From the NCBI GenBank assembly GCA_028285345.1, contig JANQPT010000029.1, forward strand, positions 1 to 64,000: a stretch of 64,000 nt of DNA. Direction: 5' to 3'. Source of the stretch: Planctomycetales bacterium (GTDB lineage Bacteria > Planctomycetota > Planctomycetia > Planctomycetales > Planctomycetaceae). The stretch's first letter is position 1, and each line of letters begins with the position of its first letter. Positions 27,659 to 36,415 of this stretch are shown piece after piece. A program made the translations under genes and the position numbers. The notes beneath the pieces are model-generated. The model had not been told where the DNA came from and did no database searches. It saw only the letters and a list, made by a program, of their open reading frames with translations.

Positions 27659-28075
27659 ATGCCGAGCAATGACGAGACACAGACTGGAAATGTTCAACAA
27701 AACTTGACGTCAATCGTTCCCGACAAACGATTGCGCGAGTTGATGGACAGCGACCCTGATGCGGTTTGCAGCCTGATCGTCGAGGCGCAACTCCCGCCGC
27801 GACAATTCTCCTTCGCTGACAAAGGCTCCAAGCGGCTTGTATCGAGCGAAAGCGGCGAGTCCCCCGCGGGACGTGATGAGGAATTGTCGAAACTCGCGGA
27901 CGAACTCAAGCCGCTCTCGGAGAATGGCGAAGCCATCGTGATGTCATCGGCAGGCGCTGTCGTGATTAACGCCGCAGCAAAACAGCTTGCGAAAATATCA
28001 GTCCTGCCCGGCGTCAAAGCCGTTCGCGAAAACCGCAAACTGCCGCCGGTTCGTATTGTTAACCCGAATGGGTAA
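27659..28075 (+). CDS. Stand-alone I9 propeptide-like protein, candidate protease inhibitor or chaperone
   Basis: The 138-aa protein has no signal peptide. Its strands and helices follow subtilisin propeptides: an opening strand CSLIVEAQLPP (about 37-47), a helix DEELSKLADELKPL, a strand VVINAAAKQLAKI and the typical closing PGVKAVRENRKLPPVRI, which resembles the P-x-V-x-x-V-E-x-D ending of I9 domains. Free I9 proteins such as yeast IB2 and fungal POIA1 inhibit or fold subtilisins. Position directly after the S8 gene, in the same orientation, suggests it controls that protease. Family membership is read from pattern only. Confidence 0.6.
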   Translation: MPSNDETQTGNVQQNLTSIVPDKRLRELMDSDPDAVCSLIVEAQLPPRQFSFADKGSKRLVSSESGESPAGRDEELSKLADELKPLSENGEAIVMSSAGAVVINAAAKQLAKISVLPGVKAVRENRKLPPVRIVNPNG

Positions 28076-28101
28076 CGCGGGGCTGTCGATCCATCGCGAG
28101 A

Positions 28102-28228
28102 GGCGAGCCGGACGCGTAAGCGTCCGGTCGGCGGTGGAGCGGCTAATTTCGCTGGAAGAAACCGGCACGCTTACGCATGCCGCTCGCCGCTGCTGGGGTG
28201 CAACGCGGGGGAGCGGAGGTGACAGCGT
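28102..28228. repeat. Repeat family B, copy 2 (right of the protease cassette)
   Basis: Arms GGCGAGCCGGACGCGTAAGC (from 28102) and CCGGCACGCTTACGCATGCC (from 28162) are near reverse complements. The same GGGGTGCAACGCGGGGG extension as copy 1 follows. It lies in the gap between the I9-like gene and the convergent 541-aa gene, and is in direct orientation to the copy at 25685. Confidence 0.8.
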
Positions 28229-28269
28229 ACGGCAGATTTCTTGTCCGTTATCGACTCGACAGCGAGCGG

Positions 28270-29895
28270 TCAGTTGAGAACACCATTCGGAATATCACTG
28301 CCAGCATACCGTTCATAGAACAACTGACCAACCTTTTCTGACAGAAAGCTCATCGACAAATTCTTAAATCGGTCTCGCGGGATATTTTCAGTCGATGCCG
28401 GTTGGCGTAGCGAGTACACGACCTTGAGTTCGTGCTTAAAGATCGCCTTCCCGTCTCCGACCCGGAGAACTTCGACGTCGACAGTCGACCGGAGGCGGTA
28501 GAGGTCTGTCGCGTCTTCCTCCATGAGCGAGTATTTCTTAATGCGCAGCGAGATCACGTAGTTGGTCTGTTCCGCTTTTCCCAGCGCGACCAGTTCTTTG
28601 GCGGATGTCACTACAGCAACCGGCGCATTCGTCTCACTAAGTGTGCTTGTCTGAATTTCGTGTGTCTGAAACCGAATTTGGACTGCCTTCTGTAGGCTGG
28701 CGGCGAGATCGGCGTGCAGTTTCGCAACGGCTGGTTCCGCCTGACAAATCAGCAGAATCTTCTGTGGACTATGTTTCAGTGAAAAATGGGTCGCCTTGTC
28801 GAATTCCGGCGTAATTGACGGCGGACCGCCGATCAGATAACCGAGGCCGACGAGCATGGAAGACGAGGGCATCGTCATCGACTGTAGTTGAGAATATGAA
28901 GCACCATACGCATGTGCAACGATTCGCTGGTAGGCTTCCTCAATAGTCAATCGCACGCGAACCTTTTCCCGTGCTGAAAGAATCTGAAACCACACTTTGT
29001 TATCACGTTGAGCGGATTTCTTGACAAGTGCCTGCACTTCCGGGGCGTCGCGCACCAGATCCAAGAAGTCGTCCAAGTAAGCATCCGTTGAAAAGCGGAC
29101 GTTCATATTCGAATTCGGTGAGAACTGCTCGAATGCTTTGCCCGTAGGCGGCGAGAGCGTCAATTCCAGAACGTTGTTGCGGTCCTTTCGGGAAATTCGA
29201 AATCCGGCGAAGAGATTTGTTGTTTGCTGGATAATTTGCCGGGGAAGCTTTTGGTCGGGCAGCTTCGGCAAGTCCAGTATTCGCCGCCCCAAATCCGCAT
29301 GGATCGCCTCAAAAGTCTCCAACAATTCGTCGCGGTATTGATCAACCTGCACTGACACAGATAGATCAAACAACTTCGCGCGCTCAGGGATGAAATCCGC
29401 CGGCGACGGGAATTGGACGGGAACAGCATTGGAATAGTAAATAAACGCGTGTCCCTGTTCGAAATGCACAACCAATTCATCGGTGGGCGGTTCTTCCTTT
29501 CCCCCGGCTCGAGTGACTCTGATATCGGGGAGATACACGCGGACAAGCTTCAAGAATTGTTCTTCGTCCGCGATTGGAACAAACCCAAACACCAAGTCGC
29601 CCGCCTGCGGCGCCAGCATGGCGCAGCCGAGCGGTTTGGCGGGATCGATGCCGGCGGCGCCGAAACCGGCGGTCATCAAATTCACCACCGCCTCAACGGT
29701 TCGCGCTTTTTCGGGAATGCCGGCGGACTCAAAGATGTAGTGCAGATCGTCCTGCACGTTGTTCAAACTGGTAATCGTCAACACGCCGAAAACCGGCGAA
29801 CGGTCCTCCGCTTCAGCTGTGGACAACTCCGAAAGGCAAACAAAGCAGAGAACGGTGGCGAGCAGGCCGCGACAGAGAACGTGACGTGAACGCAT
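28270..29895 (-). CDS. Secreted protein of unknown function, 541 aa
   Basis: A signal peptide (MRSRHVLCRGLLATVLCFVC...STAEAED) is followed by two parts. Residues about 30-370 resemble large planctomycete secreted proteins that monitor or bind something unknown (VFGVLTITSLNNVQDDLHYI). Residues about 375-541 are a different domain: KILLICQAEPAVAKLHADLA, then NYVISLRIKKYSL and VDVEVLRVGDGKAIFKHEL, which resembles LptE/TolB-N-like curli-type lipoproteins. GGAGGA lies 6 nt before the ATG at 29895, which decides the start over an upstream ATG at 29910. No catalytic motif. Confidence 0.75.
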   Translation of the reverse strand: MRSRHVLCRGLLATVLCFVCLSELSTAEAEDRSPVFGVLTITSLNNVQDDLHYIFESAGIPEKARTVEAVVNLMTAGFGAAGIDPAKPLGCAMLAPQAGDLVFGFVPIADEEQFLKLVRVYLPDIRVTRAGGKEEPPTDELVVHFEQGHAFIYYSNAVPVQFPSPADFIPERAKLFDLSVSVQVDQYRDELLETFEAIHADLGRRILDLPKLPDQKLPRQIIQQTTNLFAGFRISRKDRNNVLELTLSPPTGKAFEQFSPNSNMNVRFSTDAYLDDFLDLVRDAPEVQALVKKSAQRDNKVWFQILSAREKVRVRLTIEEAYQRIVAHAYGASYSQLQSMTMPSSSMLVGLGYLIGGPPSITPEFDKATHFSLKHSPQKILLICQAEPAVAKLHADLAASLQKAVQIRFQTHEIQTSTLSETNAPVAVVTSAKELVALGKAEQTNYVISLRIKKYSLMEEDATDLYRLRSTVDVEVLRVGDGKAIFKHELKVVYSLRQPASTENIPRDRFKNLSMSFLSEKVGQLFYERYAGSDIPNGVLN

Positions 29896-29982
29896 GCGCG
29901 ATTCCTCCATGAAGTGAGCGACGCGAAGCGGAACAGCCGCAGTCTCGTCAAATCAAGTTGTCGCGTCAAGATGTCCGCGGCA

Positions 29983-30099
29983 CTAACCACTAGCGGATTC
30001 GAGTTCCAGCAGCTGGATCACGGAATCGGCCACAAGTTGATAGCTGACGCGCGTGTAGCCGCCGCTGAGGAGCATCACGGTGGGAATTCCGCGGGGACA
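29983..30099 (-). pseudogene. C-terminal remnant of a histone-deacetylase-like gene
   Basis: The minus-strand frame reads GIPTVMLLSGGYTRVSYQLV and continues ADSVIQLLEL before a TAG at 29985-29983. This is the closing segment of HDAC-superfamily enzymes (strand, SGGY motif, then the ADSI..L helix; human HDAC11 is similar). Upstream the similarity stops where repeat family C begins (30101), so the rest of the gene is missing. Likely the 3' scar of a deleted gene. Confidence 0.6.
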
Positions 30100-30100
30100 C

Positions 30101-30233
30101 GGGTGGCACCGATCGCGAAGCGCATCGGTGTGCCGCAGGCACAAGAGGCTGCAATTTCACCGCTCCCCAACAGACGACCCCGCCTGGCAAAAACATGCGC
30201 CGCGCCCGACCGCAAGCGGTCGGCTTGGGACCT
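30101..30233. repeat. REP-like repeat family C, copy 1
   Basis: The element opens with GGGTGGCACCGATCGCGAAG and closes with the perfect hairpin CCGACCGC-AA-GCGGTCGG. The first part is also a hairpin (CACCGATCGC/GCGCATCGGTG). Both ends are shared with copies at 34081 and 36117; the middle is more variable. Directly follows the HDAC remnant. Confidence 0.85.
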
Positions 30234-30269
30234 GAATAGAAGCCGCGTATTATCTGTGGCGAACTGCGA

Positions 30270-33200
30270 TCAACGACCACGCTCCGCCGCTGGCGGTTGC
30301 GGGCCGGTTTCGGCGGCGCGTTTGTGGCCGTCGAGCCGCCAGGTGCTTAGGCTCACGCCCTTGTCGTCTTCGAGCATTGTGATGAGGTAGCGCCCATTCG
30401 GCGAGACGGCGAGGTTGTAGGGCCGCTCGGCCGGGGTCGCCAGTTGGTGGATCAGCGAGCCGTCCGCCGTGTCCCAGAGATGGATGCGGTGTGGCACGTT
30501 GATCTCTTTCTCGTAAAGGGCGTTGTCGCAGGCAATCAGTACCCGGCCGCCCTGCACGTAGGCTAGTCGCGGGACATTCATCGACAGCTCAGTACCATTA
30601 TTGAGCGTCTGTACTACTTTGCGCGTTTTGACGTCAAAAACGTTGATGTCCCTGCCCGGTGCCGGTCCGACGGCGAGAAACTTGCCGTCCGGCGAAAACG
30701 CCAGCGAGCCGATCTGGCTCTTCAGTTCGTTTGCGCTGAATGCCTTCTCTTCCCAATGCCAGAGCAGCAGCATGCTGCCGGCGCCGAGGGCCAGAAACTT
30801 GCCATCGGGCGAGAAGCAGGCGGCGCTGAAGTTTGTGTCGTCAAAGGGCATCGACGCGAGTGCTTTCGAGGCGGCGACGTCCCAGACTTCGAGCTGTTTT
30901 TTACGCACCACGGCGACGACTTTGCCGTCTGGGGCAATATCGAGCAATTGGCTGCAGGATGTGATCGCGGCAGATTGTTTCATCTCGCTGAAGTCCCAAA
31001 CCGCGACCTCAAACTCTCCGGTGGGCGGCAGCAGGACATTGCGGGGGACGATCATCTGCTGCTGCATTGCCAGCCACCGGCGGTCGGCGGAGAGTTTCAT
31101 GCCCGTGATCTTGAACTCGCCCATGGTAATTCGCGACTGAATATCTCCCGTCGCGATGCTGCGGAAATCAACGGCGCCGTTTTTGACCGCCGGCATGAGA
31201 ATCGAGTGATTGTGGAGGACCACAAAGTTCGACGAACTGCCCTGGGGGACTTGCTTGGAGTACCAGAGATTTGGGGGCAATTGGGCCTTCGGCTCGGCGG
31301 CTAGTTCCCAGACACGAACCTTGCCTTTCACGCCTTCGGGATTGTCGAGCCACTTTTTGTTGATTGCACACCCGGCGAGTTGCTTGCCGTCGGGCGAGAA
31401 CGACAAGCTGGCGTAAGTCTCAGGCCCAGTGAAGTCGCCCAGTTCGGTGTGGATCGGTTTGAGCATTTCGGGGGGAGCGGCCGTGTCCCAGACGAACACC
31501 CGGCCTTGCTTGCCTAATACGAACGCGGCGGTCTGTTTGCCGTCACTCGAAATGGCGAGCGCGGCGACGCGGCCGCCCAGTTCGAGCCGTCGTGTCACTT
31601 TCATCGTCTTCGCATCCCAGACAATCACGCGCCCGTCAGCGTCGCCGGTGACAGCGGTGTCGCCGTTTTTCGCCCACGCAGCCGAGACGACGGGAGCGAC
31701 ATGGCCGACCATCACGCGGTTTCCGGGGCTGCCTTCGGAGTAGTCGCCGCAAACGTACGCCCAGAGGACGTTCTTCCCCTTCACTCCGGCGACCTTCCCC
31801 GTCGCATCAATCGGGCCGGTCATGATCGCGCAGCGGCCGTTGGGGTCAACCGCCAACGGCACCGCCGCATTGTCGGCCGGCTGTGCTTCTTCCGCGACAG
31901 TGCTGGTCCGAATCGTACCGGCCGTATCTGGTCGATTAGCTGGAATCCACGTCTTGACATAATATCCGCGTGCATTTCCGAAGACGATTTGATGGTAGGT
32001 GTGCGGGCGGAAGGCGATTTGCTTAACGGGAAACACGCCGATCGCGGTTGGACTGCTGCTGTTTTCTTCGATACGTGCATCTTCCTTGCCCTCGAAGGCA
32101 TCGAGGATACGGACGCCATCCTTGGTCGTCGCATAGACTCGCTCTTGGTCGGCGGAGAAGGCGACCGCTGCGTGCGAGCCGCCGACGTTTGCCTTCCAGC
32201 GCCAGCGAGGTTCGTCGCGGGTGAAGATCAGTGCCATCACCTCGCCGCCGGTGTCGCCGGTCAGCAGCGTCTCTCCGTCCGCTGAGAACGCCACGGAGAC
32301 CGGCAGGCTGCCGGGGTACTCGACCGCGTAGTTCTCTTTCCAATAGGATCCAATCGCCGCCGCGGCGACAGTGGTCTCCGGCTCTTTGGGAGGCTCTGCA
32401 ACCGCCGGCCGTGTCGACAACGTCACTCCGCCCAAGAGGCCGCTAAACAGGCCCAAACCGCAAAGCAACAACAGCGCGAATTTAATACCAACAGGATTTC
32501 GGCGTCGTTGAGGATCGAGGATCGCCAATACGCGCTGGTCGATCCGCGCGGAATGTGCCATCGCGACAGAGATTGCGGCGCGCGCCGGGCGATAGGCACG
32601 CAGGGTCTTCAGCAATTGCTCCGCGTAGGTGCTGGGTGTCTGGCCTGCCTGGAGCACGCAGTCGTCGGAGGCGAGTTCACGCTCCACGCGCAGTTGCCGG
32701 ACGGCATACCAGAATAGCGGATTGAACCAATAGACGAGCAATGCGAGACGCCCCAGCAACTGAGCCAACACGTCGCGGCGCTTCACATGTGCCAACTCGT
32801 GCAGCACGATACATTGCCGCTGAGCTGTGCTCCACGTCCGCCAATCCCGGGGAATCACCAGTCGCGAATGGAAAACACCAACCACCGCCGGCACGCAGGC
32901 CTCATCAGACTGTAGTGTCGCAATCGACCGGCCGATCCCCAACGTCTTCGCCGCTGCCGCGACCATTTCGACCCACTCACCATCGTCGACCCTGCACAGT
33001 CGGCCGAGCCTCATAAATTGCCTTGTCACCGCTGCGACAAAGAGCACCGCGCCCATCGACATCCCCAGCACCCAGCCCCAGACCAGCATGGACTGCCGAC
33101 TGGGACCGCTAGATGCTGGCGGCGTGAATTGCTCGGAAACCGAAACTGCAGGCTGAGCCGGTTCATGTGCTCCATTCTCCGTCTGACTGTCCGTTGCAGG

Positions 33201-33542
33201 CCGGGGAACGAAATTGCGCGCGGCGGGCCCCTCAGGAGCGGCGGTAGCGAACTCCGCGCCAGTCGCGACCGACTCCGCGAGCGGTGCGGCAGATGGCGAC
33301 GTGCTCTCCGGCAACACGTCGAGCCTAAACTGCGGCGCGATCAGCGAGATCGCGGGGATTGCCAATGACGCCGCCAAGCCACAGACCCACACGCGATGCC
33401 GCACCGCCGCCGACTGCCGGCGGAGCAACAGACACACGATCGCCGCGAGTGCAATCGCCAACGTCGATTTGATCAGCACGCTCCCGAGTGGAGAGCTGAT
33501 CACGTCCGACAGGACCGCGGAGAAACTTTGAAACATGTTCAT
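30270..33542 (-). CDS. BlaR1-type M56 membrane peptidase fused to WD40 repeats
   Basis: The 1090-aa protein has membrane helices near 13-38, 42-65 and 155-176, then the zinc site HELAHVKRRD (about 248-257) with ERELASDDC downstream, and a fourth helix near 345-370. This is the M56/BlaR1 arrangement. The region after about residue 385 is extracytoplasmic and carries about a dozen WD40-type units (AAWAKNGDTAVTGDADGRVIVWD; LAFSPDGKFLAVG), giving one or two propellers. A stimulus sensed by the propeller could switch the peptidase, which would then lead to BlaI cleavage. The ATG directly abuts the blaI stop. Confidence 0.9.
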   Translation of the reverse strand: MNMFQSFSAVLSDVISSPLGSVLIKSTLAIALAAIVCLLLRRQSAAVRHRVWVCGLAASLAIPAISLIAPQFRLDVLPESTSPSAAPLAESVATGAEFATAAPEGPAARNFVPRPATDSQTENGAHEPAQPAVSVSEQFTPPASSGPSRQSMLVWGWVLGMSMGAVLFVAAVTRQFMRLGRLCRVDDGEWVEMVAAAAKTLGIGRSIATLQSDEACVPAVVGVFHSRLVIPRDWRTWSTAQRQCIVLHELAHVKRRDVLAQLLGRLALLVYWFNPLFWYAVRQLRVERELASDDCVLQAGQTPSTYAEQLLKTLRAYRPARAAISVAMAHSARIDQRVLAILDPQRRRNPVGIKFALLLLCGLGLFSGLLGGVTLSTRPAVAEPPKEPETTVAAAAIGSYWKENYAVEYPGSLPVSVAFSADGETLLTGDTGGEVMALIFTRDEPRWRWKANVGGSHAAVAFSADQERVYATTKDGVRILDAFEGKEDARIEENSSSPTAIGVFPVKQIAFRPHTYHQIVFGNARGYYVKTWIPANRPDTAGTIRTSTVAEEAQPADNAAVPLAVDPNGRCAIMTGPIDATGKVAGVKGKNVLWAYVCGDYSEGSPGNRVMVGHVAPVVSAAWAKNGDTAVTGDADGRVIVWDAKTMKVTRRLELGGRVAALAISSDGKQTAAFVLGKQGRVFVWDTAAPPEMLKPIHTELGDFTGPETYASLSFSPDGKQLAGCAINKKWLDNPEGVKGKVRVWELAAEPKAQLPPNLWYSKQVPQGSSSNFVVLHNHSILMPAVKNGAVDFRSIATGDIQSRITMGEFKITGMKLSADRRWLAMQQQMIVPRNVLLPPTGEFEVAVWDFSEMKQSAAITSCSQLLDIAPDGKVVAVVRKKQLEVWDVAASKALASMPFDDTNFSAACFSPDGKFLALGAGSMLLLWHWEEKAFSANELKSQIGSLAFSPDGKFLAVGPAPGRDINVFDVKTRKVVQTLNNGTELSMNVPRLAYVQGGRVLIACDNALYEKEINVPHRIHLWDTADGSLIHQLATPAERPYNLAVSPNGRYLITMLEDDKGVSLSTWRLDGHKRAAETGPQPPAAERGR

Positions 33543-33935
33543 TTATCGCCCTTCCTTTCGCGCTTGATCAATCAGGGCTTGCAGCTTGGCGAGTTCCTGT
33601 TCGCTCAGGTCGTCCGACTTCAAATCGAACGCCGTCGCCATCGTGTCGGCGACGGAGTCTGCAAAGAATGTGGCCATCAAATGCGACAACGCCGATTTGC
33701 TCGCCGCCGACTTCGATTGAGTCGGCCGGTAGACGTATTTCGTGCCGTCCTTGCGATGATTCACGAACCGTTTGCGTTCCAGCAGCCGCAGCATGGTCCT
33801 GACGGAATCGTAGGCGGGCGGATCGGCCATTTGCTCCATGACGTCGCCGACCGACGCTTCACCCAGGCGAAACACGATGTCCAATATCTCCCGTTCGCGC
33901 CGTCCCAGTTGCGTCGCGTCCTTTTTCCGTGCCAT
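33543..33935 (-). CDS. BlaI/MecI/CopY-family transcriptional repressor
   Basis: The 130-aa winged-helix repressor has the motif LGRREREILDIVFRLGEASV and ends with a C-terminal dimerisation helix. AYDSVRTMLRLLERKRFV is the recognition helix and cleavage region typical of Penicillinase_R. ATG 33935 (MARKKDATQL) is preceded by GAGAGGA; 15 extra in-frame codons upstream are derived from the operator and were rejected. It is translationally linked to the M56-WD40 gene. By family precedent it represses its own operon until cleaved after a signal. Confidence 0.92.
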   Translation of the reverse strand: MARKKDATQLGRREREILDIVFRLGEASVGDVMEQMADPPAYDSVRTMLRLLERKRFVNHRKDGTKYVYRPTQSKSAASKSALSHLMATFFADSVADTMATAFDLKSDDLSEQELAKLQALIDQARKEGR

Positions 33936-33963
33936 GAGTTGTTGATCCTCTCCAGCAGCAAAC

Positions 33964-33995
33964 TGGTAATTGATTACCAATGGTAATACGTTACC
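33964..33995 (-). promoter_or_regulatory. Two tandem palindromes, likely BlaI operators
   Basis: TGGTAAT-TG-ATTACCA (33964-33979) is a perfect 16-bp palindrome. It is followed by GGTAA-TACG-TTACC (33982-33995). BlaI/MecI operators are dyads with GTA/TAC half-sites, so these are good autoregulatory candidates 29-60 bp upstream of the blaI ATG. Confidence 0.6.
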
Positions 33996-34080
33996 GGACC
34001 GGAGTCAAGAGTCAAATCCAGCCCGCGTACCGTTGCGGAGTCGGTCGCCCATGGCGGCACTTTGTGGCAAGATCTAACTC

Positions 34081-34220
34081 GGGTGGCACCGATCGCGAAG
34101 CGCATCGGTGTGCCGCAGGCACAAGAAGCCCCGAATTCACCACTCCCCACCAATCGACACCGCCTTGCAGAATCACGGCAGGCGACGCCGTACCCGACCG
34201 CAAGCGGTCGGCTGGGGATC
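34081..34220. repeat. REP-like repeat family C, copy 2
   Basis: Same opening and closing hairpins and same orientation as copy 1; the first 46 bases after the opening GGGTGGCACC are nearly identical. The closing hairpin is CCCGACCGCAAGCGGTCGG. It lies between the blaI operator and the esterase gene. No gene in 33996-34319. Confidence 0.85.
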
Positions 34221-34319
34221 ATGAAATAACCATTTTTAACCCACGACGAAATCACGAATCGCCATTGATTAAGACCGCTGTACTGAGAGACTTCGTACGG
34301 CGTACAGAGATTTTGGGAC

Positions 34320-35228
34320 TCAATTCCCAAGCTTCGCAATGAAAAACTGCTCCACCGAGCGGTACTCCGACTTCGAGCCGGGGTAGTCCAGGTTGGCTTC
34401 GACGCCAAGTTTGTCCATCTGTTTTTTGAGTTCCAATCCGAACACCACATGATGTCCCTGGAAGCTGATCGCGGCACGAGGGTTGTCACGCGTGGGAACC
34501 GGAACGGGGGCGTCGGGGGTCATGGCGTAGTGCATATAGATCGGCGGATCATCCTTGCTGATCAATGACAGCGCAGATACGTCGGCCATCTTCTTGAGGA
34601 ATTCTGCACGGGTCTTGACGCCGAACATGGCGTGGAAGTCGCGGTGTGGCTTGTCGTATTCGGGAATATGATCGACCCACCACTGGTAATCCCGACTGGT
34701 CTGTCCGTCGCGCGTCGCCACGCAGGTCAGCCGCGTCGATTGCCGATCGACCGGATCGTCGCTATGTGGGTCGGCCATTTCATTGTGAAAGGCGAGGTAC
34801 ATCGCGATCTGCGCCCCGGCGGAGCCGCCCCAGGCGGCAACACGTGAGCTGTCGATGTTCCATTCACCCGCCTTTGATCGCAGAAACTGCACCGCGCGGC
34901 GGCTGTCGTGAAATGCGGCGGGGAGCGGCTTGTGTTGGATCAGCCGATAGTTGGCGGCGGCGACGGAGATCTTCGCGTCCAGCAGCGCATTCACCGTCGC
35001 CGGCCATTTCTTGACGATCTTGCCCTTATCAAACACGCCAAAACCGCCGCCGTGAAAGTAAACCGCGAGCGGCGTCGGTGCGTCAGATTCCGCCTGCCAG
35101 AAGTCGAGCACATGTCGTTTGTGCGGGCCGTAGGAGATGTTCTGAAACGTCGGCGCTGGTATTGCGTCATCGGCGATACAGGGGGTGGATAACAATAGCA
35201 ATATCACTACAAACCAGACGTTTCTCAT
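34320..35228 (-). CDS. Secreted alpha/beta-hydrolase (carboxylesterase-like)
   Basis: The 302-aa protein has a signal peptide (MRNVWFVVILLLLSTPCIAD). The oxyanion motif is YFHGGGFGVF (about 56-65), and the nucleophile elbow GGSAGAQ (about 133-139) is in a typical hormone-sensitive-lipase/BD-FAE arrangement. An acidic residue in the late DAPVPVPTR loop and a His in FQGHHVVFG near 275 would complete the triad. It likely hydrolyses a small ester or a polysaccharide acyl group outside the cytoplasm. It is followed on the same strand, across a repeat, by blaI. Confidence 0.85.
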   Translation of the reverse strand: MRNVWFVVILLLLSTPCIADDAIPAPTFQNISYGPHKRHVLDFWQAESDAPTPLAVYFHGGGFGVFDKGKIVKKWPATVNALLDAKISVAAANYRLIQHKPLPAAFHDSRRAVQFLRSKAGEWNIDSSRVAAWGGSAGAQIAMYLAFHNEMADPHSDDPVDRQSTRLTCVATRDGQTSRDYQWWVDHIPEYDKPHRDFHAMFGVKTRAEFLKKMADVSALSLISKDDPPIYMHYAMTPDAPVPVPTRDNPRAAISFQGHHVVFGLELKKQMDKLGVEANLDYPGSKSEYRSVEQFFIAKLGN

Positions 35229-35307
35229 TCCAGTTTCTCCCGTTAGTTCTCACGGCACTCTCGTCGAATGACTTCCGCTAACAGAATTCCTGAAATCCGG
35301 TATGACA

Positions 35308-35919
35308 TCACCCCGCATCCCCCAACTCCGCCCGCAGCCGCCGGAAGACGCGCGACTTGGCCTGCCGGATTGCTTGCGGCGTGCTGCCAAGTTCCTCCGC
35401 TGCTTCAGTGGAATTGCGGCCTTCGAGCGCAGTGAGGCGGAAGGCGTGCCAGGTGCTCTCTTCGAATTCCGAGCGAATCAGTTCCAGCGCCCGCTGGTAC
35501 AATCGTTTGATCGGCGGCGTGAGGTCCGTCCCATCGGTCGTCTCCGGTTCTTCGTCGGGAATCTCGATCATGCGTTCATAGGCGGCCGTTCCGCCTGCGG
35601 CGAGCGGCTTGCCTTTTTCGCTGCGGGCGAAGTCGCGGATCTTGTTGCGGGTGATCGTCCACAGCCAACCGCGAAACGTGTCGCCGGGACGATCCTGCCG
35701 GAAGCGCTCGATCGCCGACGCGACCGCGCGAAAGACCTCTTGCACAACGTCCGCCGCATCCTCGGCGCGCAATCCCGAGCGGCGGCACCAGTGATAGACC
35801 AGTGGCCCGTACAAATCTGATAACCGTGTCCAGGCGTCCGCATCGTGACGGCGGACGCGCGATATCAGGCTCGACGCGGTCGAGTTCGGTTCACTGCTGA
35901 GCGCGGAATGATGGGACAC
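35308..35919 (-). CDS. ECF-type RNA polymerase sigma factor
   Basis: The 203-aa protein has sigma region 2 ([48 protein letters not shown], about 35-100). A linker with acidic [11 protein letters not shown] follows, then region 4 ([20 protein letters not shown], about 162-180) with the helix-turn-helix. It redirects RNA polymerase to a small regulon. The start is GTG at 35919. No dedicated anti-sigma gene is adjacent; planctomycete ECF factors of this type are often controlled by other means. It is divergent from the lactonase-CE15 operon 0.5 kb away. Confidence 0.9.
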   Translation of the reverse strand: MSHHSALSSEPNSTASSLISRVRRHDADAWTRLSDLYGPLVYHWCRRSGLRAEDAADVVQEVFRAVASAIERFRQDRPGDTFRGWLWTITRNKIRDFARSEKGKPLAAGGTAAYERMIEIPDEEPETTDGTDLTPPIKRLYQRALELIRSEFEESTWHAFRLTALEGRNSTEAAEELGSTPQAIRQAKSRVFRRLRAELGDAG

Positions 35920-36116
35920 GATATTCGGGCAGCGGCTGAATAGCTCTGAGATGGATGGTGTATTAGGTAATGGGAAAGGAAAGTGTGGAAAGAAATCAGG
36001 AGTGAAATGTCCCAGGAAGCTTAGGTCGACTCACTCCTCTTCGCTCACGACTCATCTGCTACAGCATCTCACATCTTATGACCGTTGTGAAGCGGCGAAG
36101 GACGTGAAATTGATGC

Positions 36117-36250
36117 GGGTGGCACCGATCGCGAATGCGCATCGGTGTGCCGCAGGCACAAGAGGCCGCAATTTCACCGTTCCTCACCGGACGAAAACGC
36201 CAGTCACGATAGCGCACCGCACACGACCGCAAGCGGTCGGTTTGGGAATC
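36117..36250. repeat. REP-like repeat family C, copy 3
   Basis: GGGTGGCACCGATCGCGAAT opens the copy and GACCGCAAGCGGTCGG closes it, in the same orientation as the other two. It lies in the 0.5-kb spacer upstream of the lactonase-CE15 gene. The rest of 35920-36415 has no gene, although the frame is open through it. Confidence 0.85.
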
Positions 36251-36415
36251 ACTAAAATCCTCGTTTCATCCGCGGGAAATCTTCTTTGTCGGCTTGCAGC
36301 GCCGCACCGCTGCGCTGATGGGTTTGATTGGCCACGATACCGCTCCCCAAATCTTCCTGGTACACTGCAGTCGACGCGTGTTGGCACCCACTTTCAGCAG
36401 CAGAGGAAACTCATC

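Noticed and set aside
30101-36250. CRISPR-like array from family C repeats
   Set aside because: The copies are kilobases apart with genes between them, with no regular short spacers and no cas genes.
35951-36415. 155-codon N-terminal extension of the lactonase-CE15 frame
   Set aside because: It reads through REP-like repeat copy 3 and would bury the signal peptide.
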